64,000 nucleotides of DNA from positions 381,212 to 445,211 of the forward strand of contig NZ_LMPC01000029.1 in assembly GCF_001423745.1 (NCBI RefSeq), given 5' to 3'. Under the pieces are notes generated by a model, which was not told the DNA's origin, searched no databases, and saw nothing but the letters and a program-made list of their open reading frames with translations. This document shows, piece by piece, positions 51,593-58,628 of this stretch. Position numbers and translations under genes: made by a program. Within the stretch, counting starts at the first letter, position 1. Every line of letters begins with the position of its first letter. Source of the DNA: Arthrobacter sp. Leaf337 (GTDB lineage Bacteria; Actinomycetota; Actinomycetes; Actinomycetales; Micrococcaceae).

Positions 51593-52201
51593 ATGGAAAA
51601 TACGCCCCTCGACCTCAGCAAAACCGCCCTGCTACTGGTCGACCTGCAAAACGACAACGTCCATCCGGACGGAGCCTTCGCGTCGTTTGGCGCCGCCGAC
51701 CACGCAGCTGAACAAGACCTGGTCCCCCACGTTCGGCAACTGCTTGACTGGGCCCGCAACCAATCCTTGCCGGTCATCCACAACCGCATCATCTTCTACC
51801 CGGGCGGTGAATTCGGCGGCAGCAACGCTCCCATCTTCCGGATGATCGGCCCGGAATCGCTCAAGCTCGGCACGTGGGGCGCAGATGCACTGGAAGGCTT
51901 GGAAGCACGAGCGGACGAGCCTGTCCTTATCCGCAATCGGATGAGCGGCTTCAATGGCACGGGCCTGGACATGCTGCTAAGAAATTCAGGTGTCACCACC
52001 GTAGTGGTGGCAGGGGTCTGGACCAATATGGCCGTGGAACACACCCTTCGTGACGCTGCGGACCACGGCTACCGCGCCGTCCTCGTCACGGACGCCGCGT
52101 CGAGCATCAACGCAGACTGGCACGGGGCCGCGTTGACGTACGCCCTGACCAACATCGCGGAGTTCGTGACCACTGACGAAGTTACGGGAGTCGCTGCATG
52201 A
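51593..52201 (+). CDS. isochorismatase-fold hydrolase lacking the catalytic Cys
   Basis: 202 aa. Fold motifs are clear: ALLLVDLQND with the catalytic Asp, RNRMSGFNGTGLDMLLRNSG and VVVAGVWTNMAVEHTLRDAA. In cysteine hydrolases of this family the last block reads GVxTNxCV; here Ala replaces the Cys, and Arg stands where the catalytic Lys is expected before SGF. It may use a Cys-independent mechanism as isochorismatases (EntB, PhzD) do, or be non-catalytic. AGGAGTCACC before ATG 51593. It overlaps the esterase gene by 4 bp (ATGA). A PadR-type site lies upstream. Confidence 0.85.
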   Translation: MENTPLDLSKTALLLVDLQNDNVHPDGAFASFGAADHAAEQDLVPHVRQLLDWARNQSLPVIHNRIIFYPGGEFGGSNAPIFRMIGPESLKLGTWGADALEGLEARADEPVLIRNRMSGFNGTGLDMLLRNSGVTTVVVAGVWTNMAVEHTLRDAADHGYRAVLVTDAASSINADWHGAALTYALTNIAEFVTTDEVTGVAA

Positions 52202-52827
52202 GCCAGTTGCCTGATCCGGCCGTTGCGTGGCAATCTCCGGATAGTCCAGACAAGCCCCTTGTGGTTCTGCTGCATGGGCGGGGATCGCGCGAAACTGACA
52301 TTCTCGCGTTGGCCGATTACCTCCCGCTCGGCCCGAGCTACGCAGCGGTGCGGGCCCCCATCGCAGAAGGTCCAGGATTCGCCTGGTTCGCCAACCGCGG
52401 CATCGGCCGCCCGGTAGCAGAGTCATTGGCTGAGACCATGGCATGGTTCAGGGGCTGGCTGGAAACTGTCGCGCCCGCCCCGCGTCCGGTGATCCTCGTA
52501 GGGTTCAGCGGAGGTGCCGCCTTCGCCGGAGGCCTCGTCCTGGCCGATCCGGAACGTTTCGCAGGCACGGCTATTCTGCGCGGAACGTTGCCCTTCGACG
52601 CCGGAGTGCCCACCACGCCGGGCCGGCTCCGGGACGTTCGCATGTTCGTCGCCCACGGCGACGCCGATGCAGTCATACCGGGCGAGCTACTTGAGTCCAC
52701 GTGGAGCTATCTCACGGCGGAGTCAGGCGCACAGACAATGTCACTCCGCTCGGCCGGTGGACACAGCATTGGCCAAGACGACGTCACGGCCCTTGCGCGT
52801 TGGATCACCGACCTACAGGACCAGTAA
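52198..52827 (+). CDS. alpha/beta hydrolase (carboxylesterase/phospholipase type)
   Basis: 209 aa, small YpfH/carboxylesterase-like hydrolase without signal peptide. LLHGRGSRETDILALADYL near 22 (oxyanion HG), nucleophile elbow ILVGFSGGAAFAGG near 100 (GFSGG), Asp in HGDADAVIPGELL near 158 and His in SAGGHSIGQDD near 188. Translationally coupled to the isochorismatase-fold gene. Downstream of the BVMO operon on the same strand; a natural candidate to hydrolyse the ester or lactone that the monooxygenase makes. Confidence 0.9.
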   Translation: MSQLPDPAVAWQSPDSPDKPLVVLLHGRGSRETDILALADYLPLGPSYAAVRAPIAEGPGFAWFANRGIGRPVAESLAETMAWFRGWLETVAPAPRPVILVGFSGGAAFAGGLVLADPERFAGTAILRGTLPFDAGVPTTPGRLRDVRMFVAHGDADAVIPGELLESTWSYLTAESGAQTMSLRSAGGHSIGQDDVTALARWITDLQDQ

Positions 52828-52912
52828 GGCACCCGCCTACCGCCGATATTGCTGAAGGGACCACGCTCAGCGTGAGCGTGGTCCCTGGCAATGTATGGTC
52901 TTCGCCGACGCG

Positions 52913-54013
52913 TCAGAAGACGATGACCGGCTTGATTGTCTTCCCGCTCTTCGAATCTTCAAAGCCCTGGTTGATGTCACCGAGAGCATAATCACCGACG
53001 AGTTTTTCGAAAGGGAACCTGCCGTCTTTCCAGAGCTGGATCAGCCGGGGAATGAAGACCTGCGGCACCGAACTGCCCTGGACCACGGTCTTGAAAGTCC
53101 AGCCCTTCACCAGGGACGCGCCGATCTCGAAGCTGACCTCCGTGCCAGGCTTAGCCGCGCCAACGAGGGCGAGGGTGCCGCGCACTCCCAGGGCATCGGC
53201 CGCCTGGCGAAGGAGCGAGGGCAGGCCGGTGGTGTCCACCACGTAGTCCACGCCTTCGTCAGCCGTGATTTCACGAAGCCGTCCGGCGACATCCTCGGTC
53301 TTCGAATTGATGACGTGTGTAGCGCCGAGCTCTCGGGCGAGTTCCAACCGGGAGTCGTGGATGTCAATCGCAATGACAGTGGCACAGTCCGCGATACGCG
53401 CAGCCATGACTGCGGCGCAGCCGACGGCGCCCGTGCCAAAAACAACCAATGAGGACCCGATCTCCGGCCTAAGTTCATTGAGGACAGTTCCCGCCCCCGT
53501 GTTGATGCCACAGCCCAGCGGGCCCAGGTGCTCGAGCGGGACGTCCTTGTCGACACGGACGACCGACTCCTCGACGACGTTCGCGTAGGTCGCGAAGGAT
53601 GACTGGCCGAAGAAGTGCGACGAGATGGCCTCATCGTTCTTACTCAGGGAGGTTGTGCCGTCCAGACGTCGCCCGCCAAAGTCTGCCGCCATCAGGTTCT
53701 CGCAGTACGCCATCTGGCCGTTCCGGCAACGCTTGCAGTGACCGCAGTACGCGGCGGCGAGGACAACATGATCACCAGGCACCACGGAGACAACCGAGTC
53801 GCCGACCGCTTCGACAACGCCGGCCCCCTCATGCCCCAGGACGGCCGGCAGCGGTGTGGGATAAACGCCATCGCGGACGAGCACGTCCGTGTGACAGATC
53901 CCGGTTGCAACCATGCGGACCCTCACTTCATTGGGCCTCAGGGCGTCCAGCTCAAGCTGTTCGATCGTGAACGGTGCATCGTGCTCCCGCGCGACAGCAG
54001 CAGTTACCTGCAT
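52913..54013 (-). CDS. zinc-dependent alcohol dehydrogenase, aryl-alcohol type (paralog A)
   Basis: 366 aa MDR of the class III/aryl-alcohol dehydrogenase group. Catalytic zinc in GICHTDVLVRDG, GHEGAGVVE; structural zinc CGHCKRCRNGQMAYC near 92. Cofactor block VFGTGAVGCAAVMAARIADC near 200 with IDIHDSR (NAD). ATG 54013 (MQVTAAVARE) follows GATGAGGAG; the upstream ATG 54052 lacks an RBS. It is very similar over its whole length to 55981-57087, so the two are recent duplicates. It oxidises primary or benzylic alcohols; near the BVMO/esterase genes it could handle the released alcohol. Confidence 0.92.
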   Translation of the reverse strand: MQVTAAVAREHDAPFTIEQLELDALRPNEVRVRMVATGICHTDVLVRDGVYPTPLPAVLGHEGAGVVEAVGDSVVSVVPGDHVVLAAAYCGHCKRCRNGQMAYCENLMAADFGGRRLDGTTSLSKNDEAISSHFFGQSSFATYANVVEESVVRVDKDVPLEHLGPLGCGINTGAGTVLNELRPEIGSSLVVFGTGAVGCAAVMAARIADCATVIAIDIHDSRLELARELGATHVINSKTEDVAGRLREITADEGVDYVVDTTGLPSLLRQAADALGVRGTLALVGAAKPGTEVSFEIGASLVKGWTFKTVVQGSSVPQVFIPRLIQLWKDGRFPFEKLVGDYALGDINQGFEDSKSGKTIKPVIVF

Positions 54014-54026
54014 GGCAAACTCCTCA

Positions 54027-54386
54027 TCATCGTGACCGGGATGATCGTGCACCCCGGCGTGGCTTGCGAACCCGCGTATTGCGTTTCGCAGTGCGACCCA
54101 CGCGTGTGCGCGTCGCAGCGTGGCCCAGCTTCGTCTGAATCAGGAGAAGGCGGGGAACAGCGAAGTAGACGGCGATAGGAACGACCACAAGAGTGAGCGT
54201 GAAAGCGCGCAAAACCGGAGGCCACCCCGGCGCCAATGCGGCCAAGACACTCATTCCTATTGCGGCCAGCGGAAAGATCGCCACCCAGGTAATGACAGCC
54301 CTTACGTGGACGGATGCCATACCGGCAGTTCGGTGATGATGCGCATCCGTCTCATCGGCTGCTAACGCTTTGCCCTCATGTTCCAC
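54027..54386 (-). CDS. small membrane protein (ABM-domain-associated type)
   Basis: 119 aa at most. Two membrane spans: ITWVAIFPLAAIGMSVLAAL and TLTLVVVPIAVYFAVPRLLL; WPPVLRA between them is the pattern of the membrane tail seen in some antibiotic-biosynthesis-monooxygenase proteins. The C-terminus is very basic (RTRVGRTAKRNTRVRKPRRG). The start is uncertain: GTG/ATG near 54386 or the ATG giving MASVHVRAVITW (54320). It ends 14 bp before the ADH start, on the same strand. Function unknown. Confidence 0.6.
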   Translation of the reverse strand: MEHEGKALAADETDAHHHRTAGMASVHVRAVITWVAIFPLAAIGMSVLAALAPGWPPVLRAFTLTLVVVPIAVYFAVPRLLLIQTKLGHAATRTRVGRTAKRNTRVRKPRRGARSSRSR

Positions 54387-54392
54387 TCAATC

Positions 54393-54410
54393 TCCAAACG
54401 TCTGGTTGGA
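54393..54410. promoter_or_regulatory. TCCAAACGTCTGGTTGGA palindrome, candidate TetR operator
   Basis: TCCAA.C....G.TTGGA inverted repeat between the divergent TetR and membrane-protein genes; a half-site GGTTGGA recurs at 54451-54457, just before the TetR start codon. Confidence 0.6.
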
Positions 54411-54463
54411 TTTGATGCTACTGCGCCTTGAATCGCAAAAGCAAACGAACGGTTGGAGATATG

Positions 54464-55063
54464 ATGGGGTCCATGGCCTGGGACACTGACGCGACACGGG
54501 AAAAACTCCTCGACGCCGCTATCACCGAGTTCTCCGACCGGGGCTTCTCCGGTGCGCGCATCCACCAGATTTCGCGGATCTCAGGGTGCAACCGGGAACG
54601 GATCTACTTCTACTTCGGCGGCAAGGCCGAACTCTTCGAAGCGGCACTCACCCGCGAACTCGTCACCGCCCTGGACGACCTTCCGATCGTCGGCTCGGGC
54701 CCCGTTGCGATCGCCGACTTTGCGGGACGGTACTTTGATCTTTCCAGGAGCCGCCCCAGTCTCGCGCGCCTCACTTTTTGGGAGGGGCTTGAGCAAGGGC
54801 ATCCGGTAGGGGCGGAGACCCGCGCCCTGCGCGCAGCGAACAAAGTCAGCGAGATCCGGGGCGCCCTTCCGGCATTGAGCGAGGCGGCAGCGGAAGACCT
54901 TCTGCTAACAATCGTCACGCTCTGCCACGCCTGGGTATCGAGTCCGAACGTCCCGCTCGTGATAACCGGAACGCCGGACGACGAACGCAGGCGCGCGTCT
55001 ATTATCCGAACCAGCGAACTACTCGCCCGCGACGCACCCGGCATGGCCTCGCAGCCGTCCTAG
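54464..55063 (+). CDS. TetR-family transcriptional regulator
   Basis: 199 aa. HTH at about 10-55: REKLLDAAITEFSDRGFSGA, RIHQISRISGCNRERIYFYF, GGKAELFEA. C-terminal helical domain with FWEGLEQGHPVGAETRALRA resembles TetR_C (TetR/AcrR with LTIVTLCHAWVSSPN). ATG 54464 is preferred: GGAGAT sits 6 bp upstream (ATG 54461 is too close). Divergent from the membrane protein/ADH-A genes with a palindrome between; it probably represses that ADH transcription unit. Confidence 0.9.
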   Translation: MGSMAWDTDATREKLLDAAITEFSDRGFSGARIHQISRISGCNRERIYFYFGGKAELFEAALTRELVTALDDLPIVGSGPVAIADFAGRYFDLSRSRPSLARLTFWEGLEQGHPVGAETRALRAANKVSEIRGALPALSEAAAEDLLLTIVTLCHAWVSSPNVPLVITGTPDDERRRASIIRTSELLARDAPGMASQPS

Positions 55064-55120
55064 ACGCCAGCCTCGGAGCCGGGCGTGAGCCCAGGCGTTC
55101 TCATCACTCGACGCATTTAC

Positions 55121-55149
55121 TTGACGCTTCAACCTAATTGATCTATATT
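55121..55149 (+). promoter_or_regulatory. sigma-70-type promoter of the F420-reductase-like gene
   Basis: TTGACG (55121-55126), 17-bp spacer, TATATT (55144-55149): close to the housekeeping consensus. The AT-rich stretch stands out from the surrounding high-GC DNA. Confidence 0.7.
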
Positions 55150-55150
55150 T

Positions 55151-55166
55151 AGTTGTAGCTTCAACT
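55151..55166. promoter_or_regulatory. AGTTGTAGCTTCAACT palindrome (MarR/OhrR-like operator)
   Basis: Inverted repeat AGTTG-N6-CAACT immediately after the -10 box; a second GCTTCAAC half lies at 55126-55133 within the spacer. TTGAAGC/GCTTCAA-type sites are typical of MarR-family repressors; none is encoded next door. Confidence 0.55.
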
Positions 55167-55193
55167 ACTGCTCCCCTGAGAGAACAGAATCCA

Positions 55194-55877
55194 ATGAACA
55201 CCCTGCTGGCCCGTATTTTCGGAAAGAAGACTCCAATGACGAACCTCACCATCATCGGCAACGGCAACATGGCCCGTGGCATCGCAACCCGTGCCCTCGC
55301 TGCAGGCCTGACCGTCGAAATTCTTGGGCAAGAAGAAACCAAGGCCAACGAACTGGCCGGCGCGCTTGGATCCGGCGTCACCGCCGGCACCACCGCCGAC
55401 ACCCCGAAGGGCGGCATCGTGGTCCTGGCGGTCCCGTTCGACGCCGCAAAGTCCGTGGTCAGCGCCTACGGCGACGCCTTGGCGGGCAAGACCATCGTGG
55501 ACATCACCAACCCGGTGAACTTCGAGACCTTCGATTCCCTGGTCGTCGAGCCCGGCAACTCCGCCGCCGAGGAAATCGCGCAGCTTGTCCCCGCAGGCGC
55601 CAACGTCGTCAAGGCATTCAACACGACCTTCGCCGGCACCTTGGTGGCAGGCGAGTCAGGTGGACAGCCGCTGGACGTCTTCATCGCCGGGGACAGTGCC
55701 GAGGCCAACGCAGCCGTGAGCAGCTTCGTCAGCGCTGGCGGCATGCGCCCTCTGGTAGTCGGTCCGCTGAAGCGCTCCCGCGAACTCGAAGGATTCCAGT
55801 TCGTCCTGATGACCATGCAGGCCAACCCCGAATTCGCCGATTTCAACTGGGACACCGGGCTTCAGGTCACCAAGTAG
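55194..55877 (+). CDS. NADPH-dependent F420 reductase-like (dinucleotide-binding) protein
   Basis: 227 aa. N-terminal Rossmann motif TIIGNGNMARGIATRALAAG near 18, VVLAVPFDAAKSVV near 78, DITNPVNFETFDSL near 105, VVKAFNTTFAGTLV near 145, DVFIAGDSAEANAAVSSFV near 168. This is the NADP oxidoreductase, coenzyme-F420-dependent family; many actinobacterial members act without F420. The start at 55194 (MNTLLARIFGKKTPMTNLTI) has GAGAG upstream; ATG 55236 (MTNLTI) is an alternative. It has its own strong promoter and a hairpin terminator, so it is monocistronic. The role is unclear, perhaps redox stress. Confidence 0.85.
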   Translation: MNTLLARIFGKKTPMTNLTIIGNGNMARGIATRALAAGLTVEILGQEETKANELAGALGSGVTAGTTADTPKGGIVVLAVPFDAAKSVVSAYGDALAGKTIVDITNPVNFETFDSLVVEPGNSAAEEIAQLVPAGANVVKAFNTTFAGTLVAGESGGQPLDVFIAGDSAEANAAVSSFVSAGGMRPLVVGPLKRSRELEGFQFVLMTMQANPEFADFNWDTGLQVTK

Positions 55878-55889
55878 CATCCAACTCAA

Positions 55890-55931
55890 AAAGCGGACGA
55901 CGCCGGGAGCTCTCCCGCCGTCGTCCGCTTT
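55890..55931. terminator. strong hairpin terminator
   Basis: AAAGCGGACGACG (55890-55902) pairs with CGTCGTCCGCTTT (55919-55931), with an inner CCGGGAG/CTCCCG-type stem; A-run before and T-run after make it work in both directions, between convergent genes. Confidence 0.85.
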
Positions 55932-55980
55932 CGTATGAACTGAAGAATGCTAGGGCGCCTGCCTCAAAAGCAGCCGCCGC

Positions 55981-57087
55981 TTAGTACACAACGACAGGCT
56001 TGATCACTGTTCCTTTGGCGGAATCTTCGAACCCCTGGTTGATCTCATTCAGGCTGTAGTTACGCATCAGCTTGTCCATGGGGAACCGGCCGTCCTTCCA
56101 CAACTGGATGAGCTTGGGAATGAATACCTGCGGTACCGAGCTTCCCTGAATCACCGTCTTGAACGTCCATCCCTTGACCAGTGACAGCCCGATCTCGAAG
56201 GAAACCTCGGTTCCGGGCGCAGCAGCGCCCACCAGCGCCAGCGTGCCCCGGAGGGCCAGGGCGTCGGCTGCCTTGCGGAGCAGCTCCGGACGGGCCGTTG
56301 TATCCACCACGTAGTCAGCGCCGCGGCCGTCCGTCAAGCGCAGGATCTCGTCCGTCAGGTCGGTTTCCTTGGTGTTGATCACGTCCGTCGCTCCAAGTTC
56401 TTTCGCGAGGTCGAGCCTGGAGGCGTGGATGTCAACGGCGATGATCCGCGCGCACCCAGCGATCCCGCCGGCCATGATCGCACCGGATCCGACAGCGCCG
56501 GTGCCGATGACCACAAGCGTGCTGTTCAGGCCGGGCTTGAGTTCGTTGAGAACGGCGCCGGCGCCGGTCTGGATACCGCACCCGAGCGGGGCAACTATTT
56601 CAAGGGGAACGTCCGAGTCGACCCGGACGACGCTTTCTTCGACGACGTTCGCGTACGTGGCGAACGATGATTGTCCGAAGAAATGGGAGGAGATCACTTC
56701 CCCGTCCTTGCTCAATGCCGTGGTCCCGTCGGGCCTCCGGCCCCCGAAGTCAGCGGCGAAGAGGTTCTCGCAGTACGCCATTTCGCCGGACCGGCAACGG
56801 TCGCACTTACCGCAGTACGCGGCAGCGAGCAGAACGTGGTCACCCGGCTTCACAGTGGTCACCGAACTCCCGATCCGCTCCACGACTCCGGCTCCCTCGT
56901 GTCCAAGGACGGCCGGCAGCGGCGTGGGATAGACCTGGTCACGGACGATGGCGTCCGTGTGGCACACACCGGAAGCCACCATTTTTACGAGTACCTCGTT
57001 GGAACGGAGATCGTCCAGCTCAAGCTCTTCAATCGTGAGGGGTTGCCGTGGCTCCCGGGCCACTGCTGCGGTTACTTGCATGGTCAT
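55981..57087 (-). CDS. zinc-dependent alcohol dehydrogenase, aryl-alcohol type (paralog B)
   Basis: 368 aa. Same architecture as 52913-54013: GVCHTDAIVRDQVYPTPLPA, GHEGAGVVERIG, CGKCDRCRSGEMAYC, HFFGQSSFATYANVVEESVV, VIGTGAVGSGAIMAGG. Start ATG 57087 (MTMQVTAAVARE) has AAAGGA 4 bp upstream; ATG 57081 is possible. It lies 32 bp after the aldehyde dehydrogenase in the operon carrier-ALDH-ADH, so it should oxidise an (aryl) alcohol to the aldehyde that the ALDH converts to the acid. Confidence 0.92.
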   Translation of the reverse strand: MTMQVTAAVAREPRQPLTIEELELDDLRSNEVLVKMVASGVCHTDAIVRDQVYPTPLPAVLGHEGAGVVERIGSSVTTVKPGDHVLLAAAYCGKCDRCRSGEMAYCENLFAADFGGRRPDGTTALSKDGEVISSHFFGQSSFATYANVVEESVVRVDSDVPLEIVAPLGCGIQTGAGAVLNELKPGLNSTLVVIGTGAVGSGAIMAGGIAGCARIIAVDIHASRLDLAKELGATDVINTKETDLTDEILRLTDGRGADYVVDTTARPELLRKAADALALRGTLALVGAAAPGTEVSFEIGLSLVKGWTFKTVIQGSSVPQVFIPKLIQLWKDGRFPMDKLMRNYSLNEINQGFEDSAKGTVIKPVVVY

Positions 57088-57119
57088 TTCATCCTTTACG
57101 GCTGCGTGGGGGTTTTGCT

Positions 57120-58571
57120 CTAGAACGGGTACTGCTGGTCGGACTGCTCGACGGTGATCCACTTCAGCTCAGTGAATTCGTTGATGACCGCCCTGCCGTC
57201 GAACCGGCCGTAGCCGCTGTTCTTCATGCCGCCGTATGGAGCCTGCGCCTCGTTCTGCACGGTCGCCCCGTTGACATGCACGTGTCCGGCTTGAATGCGC
57301 ATGGCAACCTGCAGTGCGCGGGTGCTGTCCGCTCCGAAAACGGCAGCGGCGAGACCGTACTCCGTATCGTTGGCTACTTGGACAGCCTCTTCGACACCGG
57401 AAACGCGGACAACCGTGGTGATGGGGCCGAACGTTTCCTCATCGTAGATGGACATCTCAGGCCGCACTTTATCGATGATGGTGGCCGCCATCGAAGCGCC
57501 GTCGGCACGGTCGCCGACTACCAGCTCCGCTCCCTTGGCCAGGGCATCGTCGATGAGTCCGTTGATCCGGGCGCCTGACTCTTCACGGATCATCGGCCCG
57601 ACGATGCAGGCGTCGTCAACCATCGGGTCTCCGCTGCCGAGTTGCGCCGCCCGTGCTGCGAACTTGGAAACAAACTCGTCGGCCACACTGTCGTCAACGA
57701 CGAAACGTTCTGTCGACATACAAATCTGCCCCTGGTAAAGGAAGGAACCGAAGACTGCCGCGTTGACGGCGCCGTCAATGTCAGCGTCGTCGAGGACGAC
57801 GAACGGAGCCTTGCCGCCGAGCTCGAGCAGTGCGGGCTTAAGATGGCGGGCGGCCTTCTCGGCAATAATGCGCCCCACCGCGGTTGATCCGGTGAAGTTG
57901 ACCCGGCGCACCGCCGGGTGCGCAATGATGGATTCCACCACCCGCTCCGAGTCCTCAGCAGTACTTGTGAGGAAGTTGAGCACACCGGCCGGGAGTCCGG
58001 CCTCGTGCAGGACCTCTGCGATGATCGCATGGGTCTTCGGGCTTGTTTCCGAGGCGCGGAAGACCACCGTGTTGCCACAAACGATCGGGTAAGCGATCGC
58101 CCGGGCGGCAAGCACGCCGGCCCCGTTCCAAGGGGCCATGCTGAGAACCACTCCGGCGGGTTGCCGGACAGTCATCGAGAGCGTTCCCGGTTTGTCCGTC
58201 GGGAGGGTCTCACCCTGAATCTGAGTGGCGAGCCCGGCTGCTTCACGGAACAGTTGTGCAGTGAGGAAGACGTTGAACCCGGCCCAGAGCTGCGCTGCCC
58301 CGACTTCTGACATCATCGTCTCGATAAACTCCGGGCCGCGCCGCTCCATGATGTCCGCGGCCTTCAGCATCACGGCCCGGCGTTCGGTGGGGCCGGACGT
58401 TGACCAGGTGCTGAATGCCTTTGATGCCGATTCAACCGCATCCAGAGCGTCATCCACTCCGGCTGCCGCACCTTCGGTCACAACTGCGCCCGTCAGGGGG
58501 TTTCGTCGTTCGAAGGTCTTGCCTTCACGGCCGCTTCTGGGCTGATTGTCAATGATAAGTTGCGTCTGCAA
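57120..58571 (-). CDS. aldehyde dehydrogenase, aromatic (vanillin/salicylaldehyde dehydrogenase-like)
   Basis: 483 aa NAD(P)-dependent ALDH. QPAGVVLSMAPWNGAGVLAA near 138, VNFTGSTAVGRIIAE near 225, general base in ALLELGGKAPFVVLDDADI near 250, nucleophile C284 in YQGQICMSTERF, EETFGPITTVVRV near 384, and YGGMKNSGYGRFDGRAVINE near 450. The GxICMSTER form and the APWNGAG loop (instead of PWNFP) are typical of salicylaldehyde, vanillin and benzaldehyde dehydrogenases. Middle gene of the carrier-ALDH-ADH operon. Substrate probably an aromatic aldehyde. Confidence 0.92.
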   Translation of the reverse strand: MQTQLIIDNQPRSGREGKTFERRNPLTGAVVTEGAAAGVDDALDAVESASKAFSTWSTSGPTERRAVMLKAADIMERRGPEFIETMMSEVGAAQLWAGFNVFLTAQLFREAAGLATQIQGETLPTDKPGTLSMTVRQPAGVVLSMAPWNGAGVLAARAIAYPIVCGNTVVFRASETSPKTHAIIAEVLHEAGLPAGVLNFLTSTAEDSERVVESIIAHPAVRRVNFTGSTAVGRIIAEKAARHLKPALLELGGKAPFVVLDDADIDGAVNAAVFGSFLYQGQICMSTERFVVDDSVADEFVSKFAARAAQLGSGDPMVDDACIVGPMIREESGARINGLIDDALAKGAELVVGDRADGASMAATIIDKVRPEMSIYDEETFGPITTVVRVSGVEEAVQVANDTEYGLAAAVFGADSTRALQVAMRIQAGHVHVNGATVQNEAQAPYGGMKNSGYGRFDGRAVINEFTELKWITVEQSDQQYPF

Positions 58572-58628
58572 GTGGACTCCTTAGTTGGTGGCCTGCGCCG
58601 CCGGCGCGATGGCCCGGCTCTGCGGTTC

